A stretch of DNA of 64,000 nucleotides from Prostheceraeus crozeri (taxonomy: Eukaryota; Platyhelminthes; Polycladida; Euryleptidae): positions 558,001-622,000 of the forward strand of contig CAJQUW010007815.1 in assembly GCA_907163375.1 (NCBI GenBank). Reading direction: 5' to 3'. The notes below the pieces were generated by a model. That model did not search any database. It was not told the DNA's origin and saw nothing but the letters and a program-made list of their open reading frames with translations. The position numbers and the translations under genes are program-made. Shown piece by piece: positions 33,858 to 48,395 of this stretch (position 1 is the first letter of the stretch; each line of letters starts with the position of its first letter).

Positions 33858-36800
33858 AGTCACACTGGATTGTGTGTCCGACGTAAATTGGTGAATTGAA
33901 CTGTATTACACTTATACAAGAGAGGGACACAGCCATGAGAATTTTCTCATTCACGGTGGGAATTTTCTTAATCTGCTTTCATAGGTAAACCCACTGACTG
34001 GCTAGTTTTGTAATGCAAGATATATGTGATATATTCAGATTGCTGTTGAAGGCTACCTCCAGTACGAGATGCTTTCATTTCATTACAAACTTCTGTTTTC
34101 TCTAAGGTCTCATCCACATATTTGATCTATTATTTTATTAAATCTATTATTATATTTGATCTATTGATTTATTATTCTCAACAACTGCATGAATTGTTGA
34201 AGCAACAGGCCGAAATCCAAATTGAAGAGCCCATGCATCATGAAGCTTATCCCGAATGAATGTCAGTACACACTGCTCGAAACCTTACAGACCGTATAGG
34301 GAGGTAGGAGCTATATGGGTCGTAGGTGATCGATACTTATGCAGATCTTCTTTGGAATTGGTTTGACGTGGGAAATTTTCTGAAAAATGTCTATGCAGTA
34401 GTATTTAGTCCGTATAACAAATCGCTTAAATATGAAGGTTGCACGGAAACTGCCAAAATATAATGTGCAAAGTTAAAGTTGAAAAACTAACGCCTTTAGA
34501 ACAAATAAAAATGATCTAGGAAAATCTGACTCGAAGTGTTTTCAGAACTAGGGACGGAAAGATTTGGGTCTTCTTCATTGTGCAACTGCTGACCGCTTTC
34601 TTCAATTGCCTCTTGAAGACTTCTTCAGAAGTGCTTCAGTTGATGTATTCAGAAGTTTTCAGAAATATAGACATGCGTTACATAATGAATTTTCGCTAAT
34701 TTTCTGAAGCATCTAAAAGGCTTATTTTTCCAATGAATTCTAGGCGATTGCGTTATCTTTTTCACTTGCCCTTCCCTCCCACATGATTAGCCCTGTAATC
34801 GCCTTAAGATGGAAATTCATCCCATAGGCGATTACGTAGCTGTTGCACGTCTCCAAAGCATGGCCGAAGTGATCACATTCTCAAAAATCTAGCATTACAA
34901 GCCCAAATTTCCTATTTCTATCTACTGGACTAAACATTTTTAAGAGACTTCGACACAAATTTCTCGTGGCATGAATTGAAGTTGGTCAGCAAAAATGGTA
35001 ATCACAAGTTCTCCAAAAACACTACTAGCACAATCAATACACAAACACTTATTATGGCCCCACGCACAAACGTCACATGTACAAATACATGCACATTGCA
35101 TACATGCCGTACACGTTCACTGCAAAATGAAATGTAGTGCTCGTAGACATTAGACATAAATGAAAAATAGATATGACACGTTTTTCAATAGAATTACAGC
35201 AGAAAAAAGTTACAAAGGGAAAGTTAAATGGAGAATACAATTAAACACTAGATCCTAATCTGAAGTATGCCGCTACTTAATGAATTTACAATAATAAATG
35301 TCTTTAGTTAGAATTTTTCGTGAAATTCTATCCATAGTGTGCACCGAAAGTTTTTTAACCGTAAAGAAGTCCACATGCATTGCAGTGTCATCTCATCCGG
35401 ATTATATTGAAAGATATTCCCGGCTTGACCTCATAGTACCCTAATATCAAGGTGCCAAGCAACAAACAGAAAAGTTGTGTATTTTATTAGAAAGACAACG
35501 ATTTATCGACTCAAAAACAAGCTGAATCTGCTCAGGAAACCGGTGTATTAAAAAACACTGGTTTATTGTCTTAAACTAGCTGATTTTCAAAATAAACAGA
35601 TAGTGCTGTTTGCGAGAAAATTATGCACAACATCCATACACTGCAGCATTATTATTCTCTCCTGCTAATGTGCTTATGTTCTACTGATCAAACTTACATT
35701 AATTTGGTTACTTGAAAACTGAAATTTTTACAATATAACGAATGTTCGCACATCGACCAAGACGTATCAGTGAGATCTTCTGGACGATTACTGTGTTGCA
35801 AAATAAGTGGAGTTGATTGTGTGAATTATTTACACAAACGGAAAATTCATAAATATTAAAGATTGACATTCCTCATTCTTTCTCTGACATTTAGAAAAGT
35901 CATCACGTGCAAAGAGAACGATGTCAATTTGTTACTTTTTATTCCACAGTATTCGCCTTGAAAACATGCCTTAATATTCATAGAAGAGTTAAAACATGTC
36001 AATGAATCCTTTTTCAAAGCTTCGATACATGATTTTCCAATAATGATCATTCTAAAAATTACTTAGTTCACTCTAGTAGAATAAATTACATGATTTCTGA
36101 TTGATGCGATCATGCAGTAATTGGCCAACAAAGCATTCGTTGAACAAACATTTCCTTTGTTTAACTTTTTTAACATGAAAACTGCGATGCAACCTCGAAA
36201 TTATAGACTAAGAATTCTGAATTGATGCTAAAGCATAGGATAAATTCAAATGCAGTTGAAATGTTTCATAAACATGAATCTTGAATTTTATGGTTCTTCC
36301 AGCATTATTAAAAATACGAATTTTTGGAAATGCTTAGTATGCTACATTTCAGGTACATTCAATTTTTGACACTTCCCATGAATTGCTAATGATCAATTTA
36401 TAAAGTTAAAAATTCACGTTCAATGCTATTGTAATATTCATTCCAGATTGAATGCACATTGCAACTGAGCTGCCGTTGGTTTCAGAAAGTTTTAGAAACG
36501 AAAGATCTGCAATTGGTCAAGGTTGGAAGCAAGTAATGCAAGTATAGCATGGATATAGATAATATGGACATTGTATGTATGTTTATCCCTTCACTCGGTG
36601 ACAAGCAACATGGGTACTTTAAGACACAATGCCTGCTTGTTGGTCCTCAATTCCCTTTTCGACTGTCAATGTAACAGACCGATGAAATTACGGTCCTCCG
36701 TGGCAAATCAAAATAATCATAATTTCGCTCTGGTGGCCTCTTGGTTCATCTTATGCGTTCATCTCATGTAAAACTTCCAGCTATCAAACTTATCACAGCA

Positions 36801-39800
36801 AACATAATGTCTACGGATGCCATGTATTCAAGAAGCGCGTTGATCAGAGTATACAAAAATGTCACACAATGTTCGCCTCTTCATACTGTATACAAACGCG
36901 ATTAAGAGATGCGCCTGTTGAGCTGTCCGTTCGAAGGAGCATTTTTCAAAGTCTGCTCTTCTGTCTATGACAAATAAAAACGTCATTTGTGCACACCAAT
37001 ACCTCTGCGATTTTGTTTCTCAATGCTAATGATGCCTTAATTTAACTTTGACAGCCATCTCGTCAGGATCATCGGCTCACTTGTGCGACATAGCTGTGAT
37101 ATTCAAATTATTCGTAATTTTAGTTGATGCATATTTCACTAGTAGAATTCTTTGTTTATGGTGGGTCTAGAAATGGAGATATTATTCATATCAATTTACA
37201 TGTCAACTTAATCAATCTTCTATATGGGTTTATCAATAGTGTGCGGCATGAATGCAATTTTACTAAATAGCCTAGTTAGCATAGATTATATTCAAGGCAT
37301 ATATCGTAATCTGTGTATCTCTACGAAATTCAAATCAACTCGATCTACTAAATATACTCTAATATCCTTTTAGTTACATGTACTTAATATTTCATTCTCA
37401 CATTACACCGAAGCTACACAAGCTACCTACAAGCATGCAGCACAACTTTGGTATTCACGCGAATCGATCGAATAGACAAATCCTTCAATATTGGATTCGC
37501 GCCCTCGCCATCCAAGCATTGCCCTATTTGAGAGATCAGAGAAATGCATTTCATGCACATTTATGTATGTGTACAATGCTTATTCAGAACATTGATTTTA
37601 TATACAAGTAGGCAAAGTTTTCACGTAGTTGACCAGTCGGGAGATTATTTTTATATCCGAAGGCATCAATTTTGATCTTCTGACTTTAAGGTATCATTGA
37701 CCAAAGCTTTAGAGAGTCTTTTCTTGATTATCCGGCTGATATCAGTAAAGTTTGTTTTCTAATGAAATTGAATTACTGCCTTTGTTTTCATTATAATTGT
37801 TACATGTTTAAAATTTGCATTAAGTTTTATATTAGACACCTTTTGGGCTACATTTTTTTGTCTACCTAGGTTTCCGGTCCTTCTAGTGAGATCAATGGGG
37901 AAAATTTTTCTCTATTACAATCAGCTATTATTGAATGTGGTTGTAAATAGTTCCCGTATTTATTTCTCTGTGATCCAAAATCTATGAGCAAAGAAATCGA
38001 ATTAAATTTCATTTAGCAGCGATAATCTAGTCACTTTAAAAATCACAATCGAATGGCAATCGGACTTCCTTTCGAATCACGTCTGCATCTATTTACTGTA
38101 GATACATAAAATCATAGAGTACATAAAAGTTCAAAATTTCCTTACGTTTGAAGGAGCATACAATCATTACTTGGCACAATTATCTCCACATCGGCCTATT
38201 TAATACTTTGAAGACAATCGTATCGCTTGTATTATCCTGTAATCTCTTGCCGATAACTAAATAAAATTAAGATAGATAATGCTGGGGCAAACCCTCCAGC
38301 TTTGTTTTTGAAGAAATGTGAACCAACTCTTATAATATCAGTTGCTGGAGACATATCGTTTACAGATTTTAGAAAATCTCCAATTTTATTCGATCATGAG
38401 AAGCAACTTGATGTATTTTTCATCAAGTCACGATTATTCTACGAGCACGTTTGTATTTCAGTTGATAACACGTGTAGATTTTGAATCCGATCACCGCAAT
38501 ATCAGTGAAAAGAAAATCTCCCTTTAAGCCTTGAGTAAAGAACAATCTGCAAATGGTTGAGAAGAAAACAGAGCTTCGTCTCTCGCTAGCTAATGGGCGC
38601 ATAATAATGTATGATTTCCATAATTTTTCTTCAAACGAAAAAGTTCTGTGCAAGATAATTAATCTGATAGTTATTTATCTTCGCTCGAAACATTTTTTGT
38701 TACACTGCAAGCGGCTCAAGGGACTACGGATTAGGAAGGGACATTCAAATTTCGAGACGTCTTTTCACATGGACAGAAATCCCGCTCCATGGAATATTCG
38801 AATTGACGTTGTACGACATGAATAAATTATCACGCAACTTGAGGAAAGAATACCAACGAGAAGAAAGCTCAGTGACGTACTCACTTATCTGCAAATAAGA
38901 AAACAAAACAGTGTCGTTCAATAATCGGATCAAATATTTTAATAAAACATCGCTTCAGTGTCTGGCGTATTGGAAAACCGCAGATGGGCAGAAAAATCGA
39001 TGAAAATGCAGTCTGAATGGGGCACATCCTTTTCGAATTTGAAAATGGTTGTCCACATTGCGCTTTACCCGCTGATCCATATCCACATCGACTGTAATTT
39101 TTAAGCGATCTTCGCTGTTTTGTAAAGAAACTTGAAGGGTTTATGCTGCGACATATAATGCGCACAAAATGTTTCCATGACGTGAATAAACTGAATTTTC
39201 TCAAATACTATTTGAATAGGGGCTGGCTTGTGGATTCCATTCCTTCTACCTATTCCAGATTGTGTTTTCACTATTATTACACTTATTAGCAGAATTTTCA
39301 TATGTTACTAACTGCTATCACAAGTTATTATATGTAGCGTTCGATTTTTAGATTGAAAAAGACTTTCTCTTCGTGAACTGAAATCGAATCCATCCAAAAT
39401 CACAATTTACCATTATTAAACCTCTTATTTAATATTTCATAAGCAAAACAACCACTGTTATTCGATATACAAATTGTGATATGAAATACTTTTTCAAATC
39501 GAAAAATGATAAATCTGATAAGGGGTTACAATTCTACAAGGGTCTGCACATTCTTCAAGCAAAACGATGATGCTACATATGACATCTGAATCGTCCATAA
39601 AAGGATATGCGCTTTAAATTTCACTGTGTTCCAATCTCAGTTCGCGTTGCAAATCAATCGCTTTTTCAGAATGAGAGGATATACGTTCTTTAGTAACGCT
39701 TACGCTTCTCTGGATATTTCTTTATCAACTTATGCCACTTTGATGTCCAAACTCATCTCAGATTCAGCAGAGAGGTTGTTTAAATAGACGGAAAATAAAA

Positions 39801-42649
39801 ATAGACAGAACATGCGCTATTGCCTAAAAATTTTGTGCATCATTTTAGAAGGCGCTACTTGACATTTGTTTGATTTCGTCGATGCATTTATCTCTTTATG
39901 CTCTTCCAAAAATTGTCCAATTTCTTGATGTGTGTGTAGAATATAAGCCTGCGGTTTAATAGAAAGTTGCTCTTCTTGATACAGATGAATTTGAATTTGA
40001 GAGATGATAGTATGAGCTTCATTTCATTTCTCCTCAATCACTAATCGCGCAGATAACTCATAACATTTCAAAGAAGAATGATTGCATCCTTTGAAAAAGC
40101 AACTACAAGACTCTATATCACTAATCTTATAATTTCTATAACATCACCTTTCATTTAGTGACTCTTTGTACACTCTACTTGAAATTCGATCAGTAGAAAT
40201 AGCTTCTTTTGAACAACATTGCCTTTCATGACTTGGATCATTCGTCAATTCGTCAAACTTATATTAGACAACATGACTGAATGAAAGAAGATGACTTTAC
40301 TTCAGGGCTGCTGTCAATCTTGATAAACAGAATTTGAATTGTTAACTTTCCAATGAGATCGTGCATTTATAGACGAGGCATCATGAGAAAAAACATAAGT
40401 CACATAAAGAATTCAATCATCATCAGGAATATTTTGTAAATGAATGAATTCAAGCATTGACAGATCCCTTAATACATGTTGATTAAAGAAGTCTCCTCGA
40501 GTCCATGGTTAAATGTTTTGTAGTCGCTTGACTGAGTGACTGACTGCTGGAATAATTTGTTTTAAAACACGGTTTTATAGCAAGCTTTCCTGTTATATTT
40601 TGATAGTTTCTTTGTGTAGTGGTTTCTCATGACACTTGATCTGACTTCCGATTGCAAAAGCTAATGATGGAAGCTAAGATATCATAGCAACCTTAGTATT
40701 TTTATTTGGTTCATTTCATGGCGAGTAAATGTACTTCATGTAAGTTGCGCGGTCCTTTCGGCATATGAAATTAGAATGAAATTGAATTGTTCTGTATTGT
40801 TCGTTTTTCCTAACTCCTAAACTCATTCGAGCGCAAGTCACTCGTGTGAGCAACAATTAACAGCAAGACAGCACCTGCTATGCCAGTAGAAGAACGAATC
40901 GGGTCAGGTTTTAGTAGGTAGACAAAAGAGGTCCTTCATTCCTCCCTCTTAATCAATTATCAGTAGTTGAGATGCAGATGTGTTTCAATCTGCAATAAAC
41001 CGGTACTATTATTGAAATCATCGACTTGGACAGTCCAAGTGTAATTTCCCAGTTTCTCAATTATTTGATTACAGGGACAACTGACATCTACAGAGATCGA
41101 GATGGACATCCTACGTCAGTGCAAATTAATAACTCCGGATACACACCTCTGGGAGAAGTTTTATGCAATACAATAGAAGCGGGATATCTGTGGTTTTTGT
41201 TTGTTTGGGGGCAGATGCGGTAAAGGGTTCCAACTTAGCATTCATTAAATTTTTAGAAAACTTTCTGAAAGAAACGTCAACATGACAACAAAAGGGAAGC
41301 ACACAATGAAGACCGATGCGTGTAGACCGACCGAAGAGATGCTAAATCCTTTGAAAACAAAATGGAGCCCGTTAATGCGGCTATATTTAGCACATTAGGA
41401 CATATTTAGCTTCTGTGCAGCACAATTTAATGTCATGGCTGTCTTACTATGTATATTGAAACCAATCATGACGCTCACTGCTCATTCGATAGGCAAAACA
41501 TTCAACAATTTAAAAACTCTCACAAATTGTGGGAAACTTAGGCACAAAAACCACAAAAAAAGGCGAAAAAGACATCACTATGTTTTGCTTCAAAACATTT
41601 TAAAAGAATATGCATTTACCCTACTTATAATCATCCACCGACAGTCAGGGTGAATACGGTTCAACTAGGATGAAGTTCCGGATGTGCCAAATCAAGCAAC
41701 GAATGCAGCGACGGGACAAGTTGCTTCTGCTTAGAAATAAATGCACGACGAAAAAATTATGGAAAATTATTTAATGATTTTATGTTCATATCATATCACG
41801 GGCATTCATTCACTACTTTCAACTATAAATATATTTTTTGTTGGGGATCAGCAAAACCAAGTGCGAACATTTCATTTTTCACCGGTATATTTCGCCAGCA
41901 TTCTTCAAGGTGTGCACTGGAGTGACATCAGAAAGACATGAGCACGAAAACTGGTGAACGAAATGTCCATTCATAGTAGACAATGAGTGTAAAATAAACA
42001 AACTCTAAAAAAATTAGCAAAATTAGGGACGAGAGAAATATGTAGTATAAAATCATTTAATCAATAAAATAAAATAATCAATCAAATGTTAGCAAATGGA
42101 AATTTTTCCAAATATCGGTGGAAATAAAATGTTCGTACCTGGCTTGAAGGATTTTTTTTTCAAAAAAATATCCTTTTATATTTCAGCTATAAATGACCAT
42201 TAAATACTGCTGACATGTCGCCCAATTAGTGGATCATTAAATAAATGCTGCATTATAAATAGAAAAATTACATATTGAGTTTATTCAAAGTAATACTGAG
42301 GTCTGTTCCCAATTTTCAAAAGTGAATGAAATTCAATTTTTAATTATTCTATCTGCATTGTGCTTGCAATAAGCAGCATTTATGTATTACTTAAGTCTTG
42401 CTTATACATTTGTTACTAATTTGTGCTAACTCAGACGACATGTCAATTATGCGGTAGAAGTGCATTTTAATGATTTCCCATTAAAAGTTCACTTAGTAGA
42501 CGATTTGCGTGCCTAACATTTACTACATGTATGGCTGCAAGTTTAAGTAGGAATTTGTGTCAATGTTGCAATTAACTAGGCCCTCTGGTGATGTTCCCAG
42601 ATCAATAGATGATACAACTCAATATTTAATCATTCTATTTACAACATTA
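33858..42649. other. Long stretch without recognisable genes
   Basis: No transposase, RT or host domain seen on either strand. Small inverse repeats occur at 34795-34835 (GTAATCGCCT/AGGCGATTAC) and near 35540. Slightly protein-like short frames lie at 38302-38484, 38881-39103 (minus, YGSAGKAQCGQPFSNSKRM) and 41008-41223 (DIYRDRDGHPTSVQINNSG), without identifiable family or splice support. Confidence 0.45.
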
Positions 42650-42654
42650 CATCG

Positions 42655-42690
42655 CGCGTTGATAGCTGAGTTGGCAGATGGTTGGCTCAG
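42655..42690 (+). other. tRNA-like A-box, possible SINE head
   Basis: GTTGATAGCTGAGTTGGCAG matches a polymerase III A-box (TRGCNNAGYNGG) preceded by GCGC, as at the start of tRNA-derived SINEs. The only B-box-like match, GGTTTGATCTAGG near 42861, is about 190 bp away, too far for a tRNA. A decayed SINE is possible. Confidence 0.25.
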
Positions 42691-42869
42691 ATAGTCTAGG
42701 ATAAAAATGTTAAATAAATATATAAACCTTGTTTATCCCCGGAAGCACATTAGGCGGGGAGCCTTTCTTCCATGTGGCCGATCTTTTTTATCCTACTCTC
42801 ATTCTTCTTGTGTTGAGTGTTTAGCAAGAATGCAGAGTGTACCTATCTTATAAATCTTAGGTTTGATCT

Positions 42870-43000
42870 AGGGCTCCTACCGGCTCACACCGTATCGGCT
42901 CATGGGCATGAGCCGGGATCCGATAATTACATGCGTGATCCGAGAGTCAATGGGTAATGATCCGGTAAATGATCCGAGATCCTGTGTGATCCGGTAATGA
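42870..43000 (+). repeat. Cluster of GATCCG motifs
   Basis: GATCCG occurs about five times in 90 bp (around 42918-42990), after a CCGGCTCA/TGAGCCGG inverse pair (42880-42914). Probably the end region of an unidentified element. Confidence 0.5.
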
Positions 43001-44501
43001 AATTTGTGCCTACAATTGTTCAATGATTGCAATCAAGTGCTTTAACTTAAGTATTTACATTTTGTAACCATGCTACATTTAGAGACCATGCTGCCTAATT
43101 TGCATAATTTTCAAGTACGTATACAATTTGCGACCTTCAATATGTGGAATAAAAGTTGGTTCGGAGATGAAATATCCTTCATGGACATGAAGGCACTTGT
43201 ACAGTACATCTGTCATCATTTCATAGACTCTAGGAAATGGCATAGCCTTTAATGCACTCGATACACTCCATCATTTTAAAAGTTCATTGTCAAATCAGTC
43301 GATAATCTTACAATGGAATGCCAACTTTTTTTTGTGTAATTTTCCATCACAGACATTTGACAATTTTCAGATGAATAATTGCGAAAAACGCTCATTGGGA
43401 AGTTTAAATTGTTATAAAAAGTTGCTGCAATAAAGAGCATTTTCAAGTTCATGGCACTGAATGGTTTCCCTTATAAATAGACACATGAACAATTGAAATA
43501 CTTCGGTTGATTCTCTTGAATGGATTTGAAAATATTGGTTGAATTATAAGTTGGAATGAGCTTTTAACTTCATAATAACGGATATCCTATTTCATTGAAA
43601 TAATTAAGATTCTGAGATAACATACAGACATCAATTATCCAATATCTCGAATACAACTTACCTCTTGTGGTTTACCAACGCTAACAATATATCGTTCACT
43701 TTCAGTCAAATAAAAGAGGATTGTGAATTGAGCTATTAGCGCGATCAAGGGAATTGCAAACATGATCCTCCTGTAAATGGTGAATTGATATTGGCACAGT
43801 GATTCATAAATGACAACTTCTTTCATGATTCTTTAGGTAATTGTAAACATTATCAAAGGCAAGATTTTCTGTATGATATAAACTTGACCCTAGGTGGAAA
43901 GATGCAATAAAGTGCTTGAATAATAGAAATCAAGGCATGTGTGTATATTGTATAAACAATAAGCAAATCTGAGATACGTGTATGCATTGGGCTTGTAGGG
44001 TGAATTCCCTGCAAAACAAAAATACATTTCGCTTGAATTGACTGTGGCGACAGTAAATAATTGATATTTTATGAAAGCAATAGTGTACATTGAGAAGTGA
44101 ATATATCATTGGAATGAAATTTGGAATTAAGCAAATGCAACTAAAGATTGAATGCAAATTCTTTTAGAAAACACAGTTTTTTGGCTTCAATCATAGTCTG
44201 CGTCTATTACTGTTATCTCCCGGTATGGTATATCTGCATATATATTGCTTAAGCAAAGTTGCAACACTAAGGAAGACAAATGTCATATATGTATATTAAC
44301 TGCTCACATATTTATCAAAAACTTGTTAACAATGTAAAAAGACTGCTTAAACAAAGGTTTATACACTTTTGCTAGGCTTATTATGAAAATTGAATTATGA
44401 TTCATATTGGCTTATATGAAGAAAAGATCCAGTTTACCAAAAAATATGGCAAATATCAACTGTTGCAACATTCTCCATGATCCCGCGATGTCAAAATGAC
44501 A
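43001..44501. other. No recognisable gene
   Basis: Short open frames only; the minus-strand frames around 43635-44157 are AT-driven and show no motif. Confidence 0.45.
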
Positions 44502-45229
44502 CGCCCTGACGAACATTTTTCATGAGACCTCATGAAATTTAATGCGGATTCATGAGATTTTTATGAGAGCTCATGAGATTATTATGAGTCTCATGATATT
44601 CTCACAAGAGAATATTTAACTCATGATGTTCTCATGATGCTTTGATAGCGTTCATGAGAAAATCATGAGTATTTATGAGGTCTTCGTGAAAATTAGCTTG
44701 TAAGTAGTAAGTTATGCATGCTAGCCGCGAAAGGAAATAACCATAAGAAAGCTTATTCAATCGATCAAGATCTTCAAGGTTAGTCTATAAAAGATAAAAA
44801 AGAAAATATGTAGGGTGTATCATAGCGATGTGCAACAGCATTTTCGAAATGATGCATATATAATTTGACTTTACAATTATCACTACTATGCAAGATGTTG
44901 AAAATAGACATATATAGAATCACATTTTAAACATAAGATCATGATAAATAGAAGTCTAATTCTGCAAATAATGAAATAGCATTGTGGACATGGCGTGGCA
45001 ATGATTTGGGCCAAAGTGGCTAGGTCAAGAAAGCTTCACTAACTATATGCGAGGAAAATAATTTCAGAAGTATGAAAAATCAACTGTTAATTAATGAGAT
45101 TTTCATGAGAAGGCTCATGAAATTTGGTGAGATATTTCATGCGAAAACGTTCCAAATCCGCATTAAATTTCATGAGATATATATGAGTAAAAATCTCATA
45201 CAAAATCATGAGGTTTCTTCGTGAGGGCG
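44502..45229. mobile_element. 728-bp element rich in CATGA/TCATGAG motifs
   Basis: The ends are inverse: CGCCCTGACGAAC on the left, GTGAGGGCG on the right. Inner blocks GAAATTTAATGCGGATT (left, about 44533) and AATCCGCATTAAATTTC (right, about 45156) are exact complements. TCATGAG and its variants occur more than a dozen times, clustered in the two terminal 150 bp. No coding capacity. A DNA-transposon derivative of unidentified superfamily. Confidence 0.7.
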
Positions 45230-46749
45230 CTCACACGCATCTGATATAGATACTGATATAGGTGTCTGTGTTATGTCCGAGTAACCGTGAACGAATCGTC
45301 TTTTGCAACCTGCGTTCTAGTTTGAAAAATGAACGCCTGGGAAAAACAAACGGAAAACCTTAATATAGGCCTTAAGTTTTGTCTAATAGGTTGACTGCAC
45401 TGATTTTTGGAGTAAAATTTAGATACACGATGTCCTTTGTTTTCAAATTAAGAAAAGCTTGGTGTTGAAATTAGGCCTATAAAATTAATTGATCATTTTG
45501 TTGCTGGAATCAGACTAAATAATAAAATCGTCAATTATTTGCGTAAAGCACTTATCATTAATTAATCACCATTAATGAAATGAGCATTTAGACCCATCAT
45601 GCAAAGTCAGACAAGGCTAATGCATTTGGAAACGATCTTTTCTAAATAAAGACTTGATGCAAAATGAGACGACACTGCAAACCGCCAAAAACGAATTGTT
45701 TTTTCTCAGTGTTAAGTGAAAATAGGCAAAACTGATCAACAGTTATGTTGCGTTACCTTGACATTCACAACAGCATTGCATCAAACTAATATCAAATGAT
45801 CAAGTAAATGAATTTTCTCTGCAAATTGAAACGCAATCGCTTGAAAATCTCTTAAAGTACCGAATGCTAATTGATTTTGGATTTCATATGCAGATTATAG
45901 TTCTGTATGTAGAAAGACTGATTGCCCATGAACTACACGAGGAAGAAGTAATCGCTATCTGAAAGAGATTGACGAATCACTTAAGTTTTTGGAACGATAA
46001 TTGGATAGATAAAGAGGCATAGATCCGGGCATATGCTACAAAATTATGATACATTATCACTTGAAAAGATGGTACAAAGTTAAATTACAAACGTAGCATT
46101 TGATTATAGCAATGCTAATACGATGTCTACAATGTACATTTTCAATGAGCATAGACGAGTATCAACATTGCTATTGTTGAATATAGACATCGCGATCAAC
46201 CATACAAATTACGTTCAAAGCAGATCATATCAATGAATCAGGCATAGAAGTCTATGAATCAGGCCATAGATTTACACAGATATGTAGACAAGATATCCGT
46301 GAAATGAATATCGTTGGCATAGAAGTATTGCTTATCGGCGATATTTATTTGAAGGTGATGTTAAAATAGTAATGTCAAATATCTAATGTTAAACGATTTC
46401 AATTCATTCAATACAAGAATCTATGTCAACAAATTAACATAGAAAATGTTAAATTTTCAAATATTTTGACTAAATATAGACATATTCAACAATAAGCATT
46501 GATTTGCATAGTGTCGCACGCTATATCCAGTGAAACCATAGAAATTAACATTACCATAGAAATATTATCTACTATTACTAATATACTCATTGACAAAATT
46601 TTTGAAACATTTTTCTTTATCTTCTTTCGTTTTTGACTGGTATATATACATGTATATAGCCAACTTCTATGTCCCTTTTCTATTGTAGTTTTGAGTCTTT
46701 CAAAAGTGTATAATGGTCAACTATTTATTGTATGATAACTATGATAAGT
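45230..46749. other. No recognisable gene
   Basis: AT-rich, with many scattered CATAGA words near 46120-46560 but no ordered repeat and no coding motif. Confidence 0.45.
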
Positions 46750-46832
46750 GAAGTTCCAGGACATTCTGGCTTGACCTTGAATAATATAATGTCCTGGAAA
46801 GTCAAGGTCGAGTCAGAATGTCCTGGAACTTC
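46750..46832. repeat. 83-bp hairpin downstream of the Crypton gene
   Basis: GAAGTTCCAGGACATTCTG is complemented exactly by the last 19 bases, and the inner CTTGACCTTGA/TCAAGGTC also pair. The loop repeats ATGTCCTGGAA. It shares CAGAATGTCCT with the hairpin at 48494-48533 on the other side of the Crypton gene. Confidence 0.8.
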
Positions 46833-46877
46833 TCTGAACAAACAGTATCAGCGATTACATTGTTAAATAACACCCAT

Positions 46878-48242
46878 TCAATTGTTGTAGTAGTTGTTGA
46901 TTGTCACAGTACAGTTATTGAATGTAGGCTGGAATGAACATGTATTGGTATTAGAAACAGCATTGTTGCTTGTCTGACTGGGAAGTTCATTGCTACGAAT
47001 AGAAATTGCTGATGTTCGCGGTTGATCGGCGTCATCATTCCTATTGTAGATTGCAGCACTCATACGTTTCTCATGTCAGCTGGCCTCGATGTAAGCGGCG
47101 TTTGCGGCTTCATTCACACGACCAGTTTTCTTTTAAATAACTTCTTTGTTAATTCCAGATGAAATTAACCTGTTAGTAACAGTCCTCCGCAGGCTAGAGA
47201 TGGTTATATATTTCTTGGGATCACTCATGCTAAACAACTGTTTTGTGACTTTTTGAATGGAATGGACTCTCAATGGCATTGCATTATACCAAACTGGGCC
47301 TTTAGGGTTGCGCTTACACGATAAATAAATTACATTATGACCTCGCAAGTAATGAGCCTCTGGACGATGTGAGACATAATCTTTGTAAAGAGAAACGACA
47401 CATTTTCCAGGATCTTCTGGCAGCGAATAAATTCTCGTTTGTTTTGGCTCCATTTTCGAGTGTTTTAGGCCAAATGTATGGTTCTTGGAAATTCTCTCTG
47501 TGTAGAGTAAGTATTCTCCCGTGTAATCTGTAATCAATTGAATTTGTGATTGATCACCATAAATAAGATCACGATGCTCCTGACATGCTCGGAGGCTAAG
47601 ATGAAGACCCAAGTGATATAAAAGAGTATGGAGAAGCTGCTCCGGATTAGATCTACCAAATTTTCCTTTCTTCCATAATTCCTCCTCTTCTTCATATTCA
47701 ATGACCGCTGCTCTTTTTCTAGGTTTAGCCAACCCCAATGCTGCGTTCTTCTTCATCTGAGAATCGAGGGCTTCTCTAGAGATTTTAAATTCTTTGTCCA
47801 AGAATATAGACATATTCCATTTCAACATGTTGTTGAAATAATGCTGTATTGAGGCAGCAATTTCTTTGAGTGTCTGTGGTGGATATCTTTCGCCATTGAC
47901 TTTCCTAGCATCACAAAAGAAATACTGCAACGTGTGATCTAAATCGTTCGGAATAAATTCTTCAATTGGCTTCAAAACCTTTGGAATGTCATCGATTCTT
48001 AGCCTCCACTCAAACAGCCATTTTTGATATGTGTTCATAGCCCATTTAGCTTTATCTTTTGTATTTTTCGGAATTCTATTCTCTAAATCTTCTTCTAGCT
48101 CTTCTCTGGATGTATATCCAAAACTTCCACTTGCTTGATCTTCTTCAAGGACCTTATTAACTGGATTTTCATTACCATCCCATTCCTCACCAAAAACTTC
48201 CACAACATCGTCACATGTTAAGCCAGCTAATTCTTCCATCAT
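46878..48242 (-). pseudogene. Crypton-type tyrosine recombinase (copy 1)
   Basis: The probable start is the ATG at 48242 (MMEELAGLTCDDVVEVFGEE); the longer open frame to 48398 runs into a palindrome and is unlikely to be coding. The helical N-terminal half has KWAMNTYQKWLFEWR and YFFCDARKVN. The catalytic domain has LHLSLRACQEHRDL (first Arg, near 47580), ISSLRRTVTNRLISSG (box II), KKTGRVNEAANAAYIE (Tyr, near 47085). The tail ends in CTVTINNYYNN. The usual box II His is Ser, and the TGHR-like motif reads KTGR, in both copies of the window. One TAA interrupts the frame near 47133 and a TGA follows at about 47068. Cryptons move by recombination without a DDE transposase. Confidence 0.85.
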
Positions 48243-48298
48243 TGTGCTGATCCGAAATATAAATGAAAAGCTTACAGTAATTTTTAAATTACTATGGA

Positions 48299-48383
48299 TC
48301 ATGGATATCTTGGACTTTACGTATATAATAAAGGACTGATTTGAGGATTTCCATGCTAATCCATGGATATCTTGGACTTTACT
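48299..48383 (+). repeat. Direct repeat beside the Crypton 5' end
   Basis: GGATATCTTGGACTTTAC occurs at about 48302-48319 and again at 48365-48382, each preceded by CAT, and separated by the left arm of the nested hairpin. Confidence 0.8.
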
Positions 48384-48395
48384 TGTTGGCGCTGG

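Noticed and set aside
42655-42870. tRNA gene
   Set aside because: The A-box is good but the B-box is about 190 bp away, and no cloverleaf can be drawn.
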